NCBI GenBank assembly: GCA_021775875.1
Contig: JAJFHA010000008.1
Span: 1-64,000 of the forward strand
Source: Hyphomicrobiales bacterium
GTDB taxonomy: Bacteria > Pseudomonadota > Alphaproteobacteria > Rhizobiales > NORP267
DNA: 64,000 nt
Direction: 5' to 3'
Part shown: positions 1 through 7,229 of the stretch, one piece after another
Layout: each line of letters starts with the position of its first letter
How positions within the stretch are numbered: the stretch's first letter is position 1
Program-made: the position numbers and the translations under genes
The notes under the pieces: generated by a model
Database searches by the model: none
What the model was told of the DNA's origin: nothing
Seen by the model: only the letters and a program-made list of their open reading frames with translations

Positions 1-1
1 G

Positions 2-247
2 CAGCAATTCAGAATCTTTTACGCCAAAGACCGTCCCGTCGGCGTCGCGCTATGGGCTTTGGTCGATGAGCGCGTTGCCGAACGCCTGAACAAAGGCGGT
101 GCCCGCCTCACCACAGGCGACTGGAAAAGCGGCGACCGCCCCTGGGTGGTCGACATAATCGCCCCCTTCGGCGGTAGCGAGGAGATGCTGAAGGATTTGA
201 AGGAAAAGGTGTTTTCCGGGCGCGATGTCGGGTTCCGGGAGGCGTGA
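2..247 (+). CDS. Toxin-activating lysine acyltransferase, HlyC/RtxC family (C-terminal part, 5' end outside window)
   Basis: The reading frame is open from the first bases and ends at a TGA, so the N-terminus lies outside the window. The visible 81 residues match the core of HlyC-type acyltransferases. These are cytoplasmic enzymes that move a fatty acyl chain from acyl-ACP to internal lysines of RTX toxins. The diagnostic block is DWKSGDRPWVVDIIAPFGG, parallel to E. coli HlyC (DWxSGDRxWxxDxIAPFG), with the conserved Asp of SGDR. It is preceded by an IFYAKDRPVGVALWA strand-turn equivalent to the HlyC xxDNYPVAYCSWA region. The catalytic His, near residue 23 in HlyC, would be upstream and cannot be checked. 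A second, truncated copy lies at 1666-1779. Family assignment is confident; the substrate is unknown, though the Hint protein downstream is a candidate. Confidence 0.85.
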   Translation, partial: QQFRIFYAKDRPVGVALWALVDERVAERLNKGGARLTTGDWKSGDRPWVVDIIAPFGGSEEMLKDLKEKVFSGRDVGFREA

Positions 248-250
248 TTT

Positions 251-526
251 GTGGGAGCGGATACTGTTGGCATATTTGCAATCAGAGTAACATTGTTGTT
301 GTTGTTTTTTTGTTGTTATATTTTTATTTTGAAGAAAATTAAATTTCACGCGAAGCAAAATGATGTAAATTTGGATAGTTTAAATTTTTATAATTTTGGT
401 TTTTATTATCAGTATCATAAAAATGATTCACATAAAAGATTATATTTATATGATATTATCAAAATACAATTTATTTTAGGTGTGGTTTTTGTGCTGTCAA
501 TGGTTTTTCTCGATATATTGTTTTAA
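251..526 (+). CDS. Small AT-rich membrane protein of unknown function
   Basis: 91 residues starting at a GTG three bases after the acyltransferase stop, with GGGAGG about nine bases before it. Two hydrophobic segments are visible, near residues 9-27 (run of Leu/Phe) and 72-90. They flank a polar Tyr/Asn/Lys-rich middle, so it looks like a two-pass inner-membrane protein. The DNA from about 290 to 540 is far more AT-rich than its surroundings, which suggests recent acquisition. I recognise no family. Its place between an acyltransferase gene and a Hint-domain gene makes a role in toxin immunity or export conceivable, but nothing in the protein shows this. That it is expressed at all is inferred only from the start context and hydrophobicity pattern. 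Confidence 0.5.
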   Translation: MGADTVGIFAIRVTLLLLFFCCYIFILKKIKFHAKQNDVNLDSLNFYNFGFYYQYHKNDSHKRLYLYDIIKIQFILGVVFVLSMVFLDILF

Positions 527-538
527 TAAGAGGGTGTA

Positions 539-1669
539 ATGCAAAATACTATTGATGGTAGCGGAATTGGAATTGATATCGCCAACCCAGGAACTGGAGC
601 GGGAGTTTCTGTTACTATCGGTATTGTAGATATTTCAAATGCTCGATATTTTTATTACTCTCAAGCTGTGTCGACAGGGGTTAATTTTAATCCCATAGAG
701 CCGTATTATGAGACGTTCTCATCAAATGATGTCTATTTCCAGGATCCAGATAATTTTGCAGGACTTTCAAACGAGCAAAATATACAAATTGGAATCGGGA
801 AAGAAATTTCGCGACCTGCATTTGCTGCGCCAGGCGACCCTGCACTAATTAAAACAGTTTACGGGCTTGACGCAGATATTAGCGCAGGCGTTGCATATAC
901 TTGGTTGTTTGAATTGGGTGACTTACTTGGCCCAACTTTGCCGGTAGGGACCATCGCATCGGCGCGGTTACCTGGTGTTAGTGGGGCGATCCCCGTTGGC
1001 AGTGAAACGAATATGCTTGATGTTTTTTCCGAATTACAGAGCATGGTTCAAGACGCTGTGCCTGAAGTGAATATATCGCAAATCACCGGCATTCCTGTTT
1101 ATGATCCGACATCTCGTTTGGAAGCGCAGCGGGATTTTTGGACCCGGATTTTGGAGCGGGCGGAGCTTGAACAGAGGATCACTGGTCAACCGGTGCCGCA
1201 AGGGGTTGTTGATGCGCTGAATGATTCAAATGCGAGCCTTATCGCAGAATTCGGTACCCCCTTCTGCTTTTCAACAGATACACCGGTGCAGATGGCCGAT
1301 GGCACCAGTCTGCCTATCGATCAAATATCTGCTGGCGACAAGATTTTGGCTTTTGATGAATCAGGGGAATTGCGCTCGGCGTCGGTAGTCCGGATTTTTG
1401 CAAACAACGTTGCAGAAGTCATTGAGCTTTCCAACGGAACGCAGGTCACTCCCGGTCATCGTTTCCTGACCCAACACGGTGATTATTGTGCCATTGAAGA
1501 GATGGTCGCAGCCGGCGAACCTGTTGTGATGGCCGATGGTTCGTTGCAACAAGTGCATATTGAACGGCGGATAAGCGCCGCCGATATAGCGCCAGCGTTT
1601 GACGGCAATCTGGCGCTGAAACCGGTTTCATCCGGCATTCCGGTTTATAATTTCGAGGTGGCTGCATGA
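539..1669 (+). CDS. Hint (Hedgehog/intein-like) domain protein, C-terminally truncated
   Basis: 376 residues; GAGGG lies five bases before the ATG. The C-terminal third (about 243-376) is a Hint domain. It opens with CFSTDTPVQMADG (nucleophile Cys, block A), then DQISAGDKILAFDE, then the TPGHRFLTQHG block with the conserved Thr-x-x-His, and reaches VYNFEVAA. Hint domains usually continue with an HTYVA...VHN/C strand; here the protein stops directly after VYNFEV, so the last strand is missing. The first 240 residues are Gly/Asp/Asn-rich and acidic, with no signal peptide, and match nothing I know. Hint domains in bacteria often sit in secreted or polymorphic toxins and cleave themselves. Flanking HlyC-type genes suggest an acylated exported protein. 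Whether it is functional is doubtful given the lost C-terminus. Confidence 0.75.
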   Translation: MQNTIDGSGIGIDIANPGTGAGVSVTIGIVDISNARYFYYSQAVSTGVNFNPIEPYYETFSSNDVYFQDPDNFAGLSNEQNIQIGIGKEISRPAFAAPGDPALIKTVYGLDADISAGVAYTWLFELGDLLGPTLPVGTIASARLPGVSGAIPVGSETNMLDVFSELQSMVQDAVPEVNISQITGIPVYDPTSRLEAQRDFWTRILERAELEQRITGQPVPQGVVDALNDSNASLIAEFGTPFCFSTDTPVQMADGTSLPIDQISAGDKILAFDESGELRSASVVRIFANNVAEVIELSNGTQVTPGHRFLTQHGDYCAIEEMVAAGEPVVMADGSLQQVHIERRISAADIAPAFDGNLALKPVSSGIPVYNFEVAA

Positions 1670-1779
1670 TGATGCAGCAATTCCAGATATTCTACGGTAA
1701 AGACTGCCCTGTCGACGTAGCGCTTTGGTACTTGGCGGAAGAGCGCATCGCAGAACGCCGGCATAATTACCCCGAATAG
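1666..1779 (+). pseudogene. Truncated second copy of HlyC-type acyltransferase
   Basis: The frame starts inside the Hint gene stop codon (ATGA overlap, followed by two more ATG codons) and encodes 37 residues. Residues QQFQIFYGKDCPVDVALW then YLAEERIAER align without gaps to the start of the acyltransferase at 2-247 (QQFRIFYAKDRPVGVALW then ALVDERVAER). The two DNA copies have clearly diverged. Homology stops near 1759, after which the last codons are read from sequence antisense to the 3' end of fliP. Both the N-terminal part, including the catalytic His region, and the SGDR/APFG core are missing. It is therefore a deletion remnant, unlikely to have activity. It implies that a [Hint gene - hlyC] unit once existed here in addition to the upstream copy. 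Confidence 0.75.
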
Positions 1780-2528
1780 CTTTGCACCAAACTCCCGACC
1801 ACAAGGTGCCAGCCGTCTACCAGGACGAAGAAAATCAGTTTGAAGGGCAGGGAGATAAGGACCGGGGGCAGCATCATCATGCCCATGGACATCAGGACAG
1901 ATGCCACCACCATGTCGATGACGATGAAGGGCACGAAAAGCAGGAAGCCGATTTCGAAGGCGCGGCGTAATTCGCTGATCATGAAGGCGGGTACCAGAAT
2001 ACGCAACGATACCTCTTCGGGGGTTTCCGGTGTTTCGGCCTTGGCGAGGTCTGTGAACAATTCCAGATCCTTGTCGCGCACATGGATCAGCATGAAATCG
2101 CGGAACGGGGCAGCGGTGCGCTCAAAGGCTTCGGACAGTTCAACTTCTTCCGCAATCAGGGGCTGAATGCCGTCTGTGTAGGCGGTCTCGAAAATGGGGG
2201 CCATGACGAAAGCAGTCAGGAATAAGGCAAGCGATACCATCACAGAATTTGGTGGCGCTTGCTGGGTGCCGATAGCCGTCCGCAACAGCGACAGCACAAC
2301 CACGATGCGGGTGAACGATGTCACCATGACCAGGATTGACGGGGCCAGCGACAGGATGGTGATCAGCGCGACGAGCTGGATTGCACGCTCGTTCAGGCCA
2401 ACGCCTTCGTCAAACCCAAGGGTGATTTCCTGGGCGTTGGCGCTCCCTGAAAGGAGCGCCAACAACGCTATGAAACAAGTAAGAAAAACTGGAAAACAAA
2501 AACGCCTGACGCTGGGGCCAAGATTCAT
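1767..2528 (-). CDS. fliP: Flagellar type III export gate protein FliP
   Basis: 253 residues, normal for FliP. FliP forms the core of the FliPQR export gate in the inner membrane at the flagellar base. A cleavable signal peptide (about 1-32, ending SANAQE) is followed by the conserved TSFTRIVVVLSLLRTAIGTQQAPPN stretch, shown here only in part, and a C-terminal pair of hydrophobic segments with MSMGMMMLPP, characteristic of the family. It overlaps the upstream fliO by four bases (ATGA), so the two are translationally coupled. Its last bases overlap, on the opposite strand, the truncated acyltransferase at 1666-1779, so foreign sequence reaches right to its stop codon without damaging it. Confidence 0.97.
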   Translation of the reverse strand: MNLGPSVRRFCFPVFLTCFIALLALLSGSANAQEITLGFDEGVGLNERAIQLVALITILSLAPSILVMVTSFTRIVVVLSLLRTAIGTQQAPPNSVMVSLALFLTAFVMAPIFETAYTDGIQPLIAEEVELSEAFERTAAPFRDFMLIHVRDKDLELFTDLAKAETPETPEEVSLRILVPAFMISELRRAFEIGFLLFVPFIVIDMVVASVLMSMGMMMLPPVLISLPFKLIFFVLVDGWHLVVGSLVQSYSG

Positions 2529-3397
2529 CCAGTTGATGACTTTTCGGATGCGTCATCTTGTGAATTTGACCCATTATCCGGGCTATCGTCGCTTGTTCCC
2601 GGGGTGTCACTGGAAACCGCATCGGCGATAGCTGCTTCAAGCGTGGAATCCAGATCAGGCATGCTGACGCTTTCGCTTGGCTCAGATTCCGATGATTGCG
2701 GCACCGCAGGTTCCAGTCTGGTTGGCTCAATCGCGGTGGGTGCGGCTTGAACCGGCTTTGGCATATCATCTGATGGCGCTTTCAGAGCATCCTGTAATTT
2801 GCGCTCCATCTCAGCAATTTGGGGATCTTCTGCAGCCGGTATAGCTGGCGTCGGTTCAGGCGCGGCGCTGGCGGCTTCAGCAACGACTGGAGTTGCGGCC
2901 ACTATGGGTGCAGCCGCTACAGGAGTTGCCGTTGCAACTGGAGCTACTGCCGCGACGGGTGGTGTGGTTGGAGCCACGGGCGTTGATGCTGGAGCCACGG
3001 GCGTTGACGCTGGCGCAGGAGCCTGTTCGATTGCCTGAGATGCATCTTGAGTGCGTGGCGGCTCAGCCCGGGAGGGAGCTGGGCGCTTGTTGGCTGGTTG
3101 GCGGGCCTGGCGGTGAATGCCTTCTTCAACAACCAGATCGGTCGGACCGCCGATCATGACAAGATGTTCGGTATTGTCCCGGCGCAGCAAGATCAACCGC
3201 CGCCGTTGATCGACGGGAATCGCTTCAAGGATAACCAGCCTTGCGACGCGCCCGCGTTTTGCCGACGGACCACGACGGGTGAGTCGCCTGAAAACAAAAG
3301 CGATAATCAGAATGAGAAGCAGAACAGCAGCAAGGGCCAAAGCCATGCGAACGGTCCTGTCTTCAGTCAGGGCTAAAATTTGTTCAAAGAATTCCAT
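2525..3397 (-). CDS. fliO: FliO-like flagellar protein with long Pro/Ala-rich tail
   Basis: 290 residues. FliO is a small membrane protein that helps assemble FliP into the export apparatus. One transmembrane helix (about 18-36) is followed by a basic FliO domain (about 40-95, with RLVILEAIPVDQRRRLILLRR and HLVMIGGPTDLVVEEG). The remaining ~190 residues are low-complexity Pro/Ala/Val repeats, then an acidic Ser/Asp-rich end, making the protein more than twice the size of a typical FliO. Tandem DNA repeats around 2971-3010 encode part of the tail. Position directly before fliP with a 4-bp overlap supports the call. The tail resembles repeats that span or interact outside the membrane, but its role is unknown. 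Confidence 0.85.
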   Translation of the reverse strand: MEFFEQILALTEDRTVRMALALAAVLLLILIIAFVFRRLTRRGPSAKRGRVARLVILEAIPVDQRRRLILLRRDNTEHLVMIGGPTDLVVEEGIHRQARQPANKRPAPSRAEPPRTQDASQAIEQAPAPASTPVAPASTPVAPTTPPVAAVAPVATATPVAAAPIVAATPVVAEAASAAPEPTPAIPAAEDPQIAEMERKLQDALKAPSDDMPKPVQAAPTAIEPTRLEPAVPQSSESEPSESVSMPDLDSTLEAAIADAVSSDTPGTSDDSPDNGSNSQDDASEKSSTG

Positions 3398-3673
3398 AAA
3401 TGCCGCTCCGGATTACAGGTCCCATGGTTAACAGACACAGGCAAGAATTGCCGAGTTTATATTTACCAAATGGTTAATATTTTGGACCCTTTACCCCAAT
3501 TCGCATCGTTTTGGGACAAAATGTTAGGAAAAATTTGCCGGACCTTAACAGTCTCTTAACCATAGCGCGGCAATATCTGCCTAACGTCAGGATGGCGGTT
3601 AACCTTCCTGTGCCGGGCTGTCGCCCAGAATGGTCGACGGCAGCACGATTTTGCTGTCGTATCAGGAGCTTCA
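3398..3673. promoter_or_regulatory. Divergent flagellar promoter region (fliO-fliP / flgB operon)
   Basis: 276 bases without a credible gene between divergent flagellar operons. It is rich in TTAA/GGTTAA half-sites (near 3427, 3471, 3545-3561, 3598-3605), the core of CtrA recognition. No good sigma-54 TGGCAC-N5-TTGC element was found on either strand. Both operons are probably driven from here. Confidence 0.6.
3545..3561. promoter_or_regulatory. CtrA binding box (TTAA-N7-TTAACC)
   Basis: TTAA at 3545-3548, seven bases, then TTAACC at 3556-3561. This matches the full CtrA consensus TTAA-N7-TTAA(C) of alphaproteobacteria, where CtrA often drives flagellar genes. It lies 113 bases before the flgB start. 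The CtrA-activating kinase CckA is encoded at the far end of the operon this region would drive. Confidence 0.65.
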
Positions 3674-4081
3674 ATGTCTCTGACTGACCTGTCGATTTTA
3701 TCTGCACTCAGAACCAAAATGGCTTGGCATCAGACCCGCCAAAATGTTCTCGCCGAGAATGTAGCCAATGCTGACACGCCCGGATTTCGAGCCAGAGATA
3801 TGGAACGTCCGGATTTCTCGGCAATGCTTGGGGCCGGCAGCGCGGGCAGCTCTTCAATCACACGCACCAATCCGAAACATTTAGGTGGCGGGGGCGCGTC
3901 GCTGTCTTCATTCAATGCCGAGGAAATAACGGTTAATGAAGTGACACCGGCAGGTAACGCGGTCAACCTCGAAAGCCAGATGATGAAAGTTGCTGAAAAT
4001 CAGATGGATTATCAGCTGGTGACAACTCTTTATTCCCGCAGTCTCGGCATGTTGCGGACGGCTATTTCAAGACGGGGCTAG
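3674..4081 (+). CDS. flgB: Flagellar basal-body rod protein FlgB
   Basis: 135 residues, standard length. FlgB is a proximal rod subunit exported through the flagellar type III system. It shows the N-terminal rod signature with RQNVLAENVANADTPGFRARD (about 23-43, quoted loosely), a Gly/Ser-rich middle and the C-terminal helix ending in SRSLGMLRTAISRRG. AGGAG five bases before the ATG supports the start. It is the first gene of a same-strand run flgB-flgC-fliE-fliQ-fliR-flhB, followed by cckA. Confidence 0.96.
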   Translation: MSLTDLSILSALRTKMAWHQTRQNVLAENVANADTPGFRARDMERPDFSAMLGAGSAGSSSITRTNPKHLGGGGASLSSFNAEEITVNEVTPAGNAVNLESQMMKVAENQMDYQLVTTLYSRSLGMLRTAISRRG

Positions 4082-4124
4082 GTTTTTTGCCTAACCGGTT
4101 AAGTTTAAAAAATGGAGTCAATTC

Positions 4125-4535
4125 ATGGATTTAATAAATTCCCTTAAAGTGGCAGCTTCGGGCTTGCGGGTCCAGTCCAGTCGGATGCGGGTGATCGCGG
4201 AAAATCTGGCTAATGCGAGCTCAACCGCTGACACTCAAGGTGGCACGCCTTATCGGCGGCAAATTCCCACATTCATCACTGAAATTGATCGCGTAAGCGG
4301 CGCCCAAGTGGTGCGCCCTGGAGATACGATTCTCGACCGGTCAGATTTTGGCTCACGGTTCGAACCCGGCCATCCTGCGGCTAATGACCAAGGTTATGTA
4401 GCTACGCCGAACGTCAATACCATGATCGAAGCGATGGATATGCGCGAAGCCCAGCGCAGCTATGAAGCCAATTTGAACATAGTGACCGCGACCCGGCAAA
4501 TGCTGGCGCGGACCATCGGAATTCTAAGAGCCTGA
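4125..4535 (+). CDS. flgC: Flagellar basal-body rod protein FlgC
   Basis: 136 residues. Proximal rod protein partner of FlgB. The N-terminal rod motif appears as RMRVIAENLANASSTAD (about 20-36), followed by GTPYRRQIP. The C-terminus has the usual MDMREAQRSYEANLNIVTATRQML helix (about 105-128). GGAG sits seven bases before the ATG. The 43-base gap after flgB has no terminator, so it is co-transcribed. Confidence 0.97.
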   Translation: MDLINSLKVAASGLRVQSSRMRVIAENLANASSTADTQGGTPYRRQIPTFITEIDRVSGAQVVRPGDTILDRSDFGSRFEPGHPAANDQGYVATPNVNTMIEAMDMREAQRSYEANLNIVTATRQMLARTIGILRA

Positions 4536-4551
4536 TTTAGGAGCGTAGTGG

Positions 4552-4875
4552 ATGTCAATTCCAGTATCAGCAGCGACGAACGCCTATAATGCGGTCTCTC
4601 AGATCGCAAATAATGCAAGTGCATCGGCTACGACAGCTTCTCCAGGTGCAGCCTCGGGCGGTGATTTTGCTGCCATGCTCAAGGACGCCGTGGATCAGGT
4701 TGTGGAAACCGGGCGCACCAGTGATCAGGTGACGATGAATGCAGCTGCAGGCAATGCCAACGTTGTTGACGTGGTGACGGCGGTTGCTGAAAGCGAACTG
4801 GCTTTGGAAACTATGGTTGCGGTGCGTGATAGAATCATTTCAGCGTATGAATCGATCATGCGCATGCCGATCTGA
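4552..4875 (+). CDS. fliE: Flagellar hook-basal body adaptor protein FliE
   Basis: 107 residues, normal for FliE, which joins the MS ring/export gate to the rod. The first 40 residues are Ala/Ser-rich and variable. The conserved C-terminal half contains FAAMLKDAVDQVVETGR and ends with the typical VRDRIISAYESIMRMPI. A GGAG precedes the ATG by seven bases and the gap to flgC is only 16 bases. Confidence 0.95.
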   Translation: MSIPVSAATNAYNAVSQIANNASASATTASPGAASGGDFAAMLKDAVDQVVETGRTSDQVTMNAAAGNANVVDVVTAVAESELALETMVAVRDRIISAYESIMRMPI

Positions 4876-4884
4876 TCGTACGAT

Positions 4885-4912
4885 GGCTCAGGGGAGCGTG
4901 GCTCGGGGGAGC
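4885..4912 (+). repeat. Two 13-bp direct repeats, GGCTC(A/G)GGGGAGC, 15-bp period
   Basis: Copies at 4885-4897 and 4900-4912 in the 83-base gap between fliE and fliQ, differing at one base. Each copy is itself a short inverted repeat (GCTC...GAGC), so either could form a small hairpin in the mRNA. This could tune the fliE/fliQ ratio; no known element is recognised. Confidence 0.5.
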
Positions 4913-4958
4913 AATTCGGATTTGACTGTGCTGAAACAATATTTGTTGGTGGCATATA

Positions 4959-5222
4959 ATGAATGGTGCTGAAGCGCTGGATATCGCCCAGGATGGCATC
5001 TGGGTTCTGATCAAGATTGCCAGTCCAATCATGTTTGTCGGTTTGTTTGTGGGCCTGATTATCGCTCTGTTTCAGGCGCTTACCCAAATTCAGGAAATGA
5101 CCCTGGTATTTGTTCCGAAAATAATTGCCATTTTCCTCGCTTTAATGGTGGCTTTGCCGTTTATGGGTCAGGCCATGGAAGGCTTCATGAACCGGTTGTC
5201 AGTTCATATCGTCGGCGGCTGA
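4959..5222 (+). CDS. fliQ: Flagellar type III export gate protein FliQ
   Basis: 87 residues with two transmembrane segments (about 20-45 and 55-75), the standard FliQ size and topology. The conserved LFVGLIIALFQALTQIQEMT stretch links the helices and VPKIIAIF opens the second. FliQ is the third component, with FliP and FliR, of the membrane export gate. Its stop codon overlaps the fliR start (TGATG), indicating translational coupling. Confidence 0.97.
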   Translation: MNGAEALDIAQDGIWVLIKIASPIMFVGLFVGLIIALFQALTQIQEMTLVFVPKIIAIFLALMVALPFMGQAMEGFMNRLSVHIVGG

Positions 5223-5983
5223 TGACAATAAATTTTCTTCCTGACCTGATTTACTCATTTTTCCTGATATTCGGGCGCGTCGGGGTCATGATGATGATCC
5301 TCCCGGCGCTTGGCGAAACCATGGTGCCGCAACGATTGAGGCTGGTTTTTGCACTTTCTGTCTCCATCGTGCTGTACCCGGTTGTTTCAAACGCCTTGCC
5401 GGCACTACCTGCCACACTGTCTGGTATTATCTGGTTGTTGATTTCAGAAATGATAGTGGGAGCGGCCATCGGCTTGACTATCCGGCTCTCGATGAGTGCG
5501 TTGCAAGTTGCGGGAACGGCCATCGCCTTTCAGACCGGGTTGGCTTTCGCCCAGAATGTCGACCCGACCCAGGGCACCCAATCAGCGATTTTTGCGACCT
5601 TCATGTCGATGACCGCTGTGACGCTTATCTTCCTGACCGACTTGCATCATCTGATGCTCGGCGCGGTGGGGGAAAGCTACACATTGTTCCGGCCCGGAAA
5701 CATACTGCCGATTGGAGATTTTAGCGAAACGGCTGTTACTACAGTTGCGCGTTCATTCACGGTGGCAATTAAAATCGCGGCACCGTTTCTGGCATTTGGC
5801 CTGATTTTCTATGCTGGCATCGGGGTGTTGTCGCGCCTTATGCCGCAGGTGCAGATTTTCTTCGTGGTCATGCCGCTCAATATCTGGATTGGCTTTGTGT
5901 TGTTTGCGTTATTGCTGGGGGCAGGAATTACCCTTTTCCTCGCGCATTTCAAATCTATCGTTCTCATGTTTGTCGGAGGATGA
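5222..5983 (+). CDS. fliR: Flagellar type III export gate protein FliR
   Basis: 253 residues, about six transmembrane segments, matching FliR. Recognisable features are FGRVGVMMMILPALGE near the N-terminus, the AFQTGLAFAQNVDPTQGTQS loop (about 100-119) and the C-terminal VMPLNIWIGFVLFALLLGAG. It forms the export gate with FliP and FliQ. Start overlaps the fliQ stop by one base; six bases separate it from flhB. Confidence 0.96.
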   Translation: MTINFLPDLIYSFFLIFGRVGVMMMILPALGETMVPQRLRLVFALSVSIVLYPVVSNALPALPATLSGIIWLLISEMIVGAAIGLTIRLSMSALQVAGTAIAFQTGLAFAQNVDPTQGTQSAIFATFMSMTAVTLIFLTDLHHLMLGAVGESYTLFRPGNILPIGDFSETAVTTVARSFTVAIKIAAPFLAFGLIFYAGIGVLSRLMPQVQIFFVVMPLNIWIGFVLFALLLGAGITLFLAHFKSIVLMFVGG

Positions 5984-5989
5984 GAAACG

Positions 5990-7075
5990 ATGGCTGAGCA
6001 AGAAGATGACACAGAAAAAACAGAAGATCCCACGCAAAAGAAAATCGATGACGCCTTTAAAAAGGGGCAGGTGCCGAAAAGCCAGGAGGTCAATACCTGG
6101 TTCATTCTGCTGGCGGGCACGGTCATAGTTGGGTTGCTGACAAGCCACATTTCATCAAGTTTATCCAATCCGTTTTCACTTCTGCTCGGAAATTTTCATG
6201 ACATTCGCGTCAATGGCGGCCAGGCGCGTAGCCTATTCGTACATATGGGCGGGGCTATGCTGACGGCATTGTGGATGCCGCTTGGACTTTTAATCGTGGC
6301 GGCGCTTGTCAGCAATCTTGTGCAGCACAGACTGGTATTCACCGCCGAGACGATAAAACCAAAATTCTCTAAAGTCTCGCCGCTAGCAGGGTTCAAGCGA
6401 TTATTCTCATCGACCAGCCTGGTCAATTTTGTCAAAGGGCTCGTGAAATTGGCCGTTGTAGGCGGCGTGATGTATGTCATTGTGGCCAAAGATGTGGATG
6501 TCCTGCCATTGCTCATTCAGATGGATATCGCAGACCTGCTGCCCATGATCAAAATTTCAGTGGTCAAGATGCTCGTCGGCGCACTTGCCGTCATTACTGT
6601 CATCGCAGTTTTTGACTATGCCTGGCAGCGCTACACCTGGTTCAAGAAACTGAAAATGTCCTTCAAGGATATCAAGGACGAGCACAAGCAGATGGAGGGT
6701 GATCCCGCTGTGAAGGCAAAGTTGCGTCAGGTGAGAATGGATCGCGGACGGCGGCGGATGATGGCGAGCGTGCCGGACGCGTCTGTGGTGGTTACCAACC
6801 CGACCCATTATGCAGTAGCGTTGAAATACGAACCCGGCATGGCAGCCCCGATTTGTGTGGCCAAGGGGGCTGATGCAACGGCGCTCAAAATCAGGGAAAT
6901 AGCCAAGGAAAATGACGTGCCGGTGATCGAAAATCCGCCGTTGGCGCGGACCCTTCATGCAGGCGTTGAGGTGGATCAGGAGATTCCGCCCGAGCAATAT
7001 AAAGCCGTTGCACAACTGATCGGGGTGGTGATGCAGCTCCGTAACCGCCAAGCGTGGCGCTCAAAAGCTTCGTGA
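5990..7075 (+). CDS. flhB: Flagellar export switch protein FlhB
   Basis: 361 residues. FlhB switches flagellar export from rod/hook to filament substrates. An N-terminal charged stretch (EDDTEKTEDPTQKKIDDA) is followed by four hydrophobic segments (about 33-55, 90-112, 145-166, 185-208). The cytoplasmic domain carries the autocleavage site Asn270-Pro271-Thr-His within VTNPTHYAVALKYE. The C-terminal PPLARTLHAGVEVDQEIP motif is also present. All family landmarks are intact. It follows fliR by six bases and ends about 150 bases before cckA. Confidence 0.97.
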   Translation: MAEQEDDTEKTEDPTQKKIDDAFKKGQVPKSQEVNTWFILLAGTVIVGLLTSHISSSLSNPFSLLLGNFHDIRVNGGQARSLFVHMGGAMLTALWMPLGLLIVAALVSNLVQHRLVFTAETIKPKFSKVSPLAGFKRLFSSTSLVNFVKGLVKLAVVGGVMYVIVAKDVDVLPLLIQMDIADLLPMIKISVVKMLVGALAVITVIAVFDYAWQRYTWFKKLKMSFKDIKDEHKQMEGDPAVKAKLRQVRMDRGRRRMMASVPDASVVVTNPTHYAVALKYEPGMAAPICVAKGADATALKIREIAKENDVPVIENPPLARTLHAGVEVDQEIPPEQYKAVAQLIGVVMQLRNRQAWRSKAS

Positions 7076-7229
7076 AGCTGATTTTGAGCGAAAACATCGT
7101 GAAATTCGTTCAAATCTCTGCCGGATGATTGAAATTCCCGATAGGGACCGTCATGCTTTACCAAGTGATTGCGAATCAGTCCGGCCAGTTGAATCTCAGC
7201 CGGGCTTTAAGGGGACCGGGTCTGCAAAC

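Noticed and set aside
1-1779. Insertion sequence or phage as the source of the toxin-like region
   Set aside because: I found no transposase, integrase or flanking inverted/target repeats within the window.
2799-3376. Overlapping plus-strand open frames across fliO
   Set aside because: They are by-products of the GC-rich Pro/Ala repeat in fliO.
3398-3673. Possible sigma-54 flagellar promoter (AGCACGATTTTGCT near the flgB start)
   Set aside because: The spacing between the -24 and -12 elements is one base short and the -24 GG is missing.
7125-7229. Longer cckA start at 7125
   Set aside because: The added 35 residues are not hydrophobic or conserved-looking; the ATG at 7230 lies directly before the membrane anchor. 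Not fully excluded.
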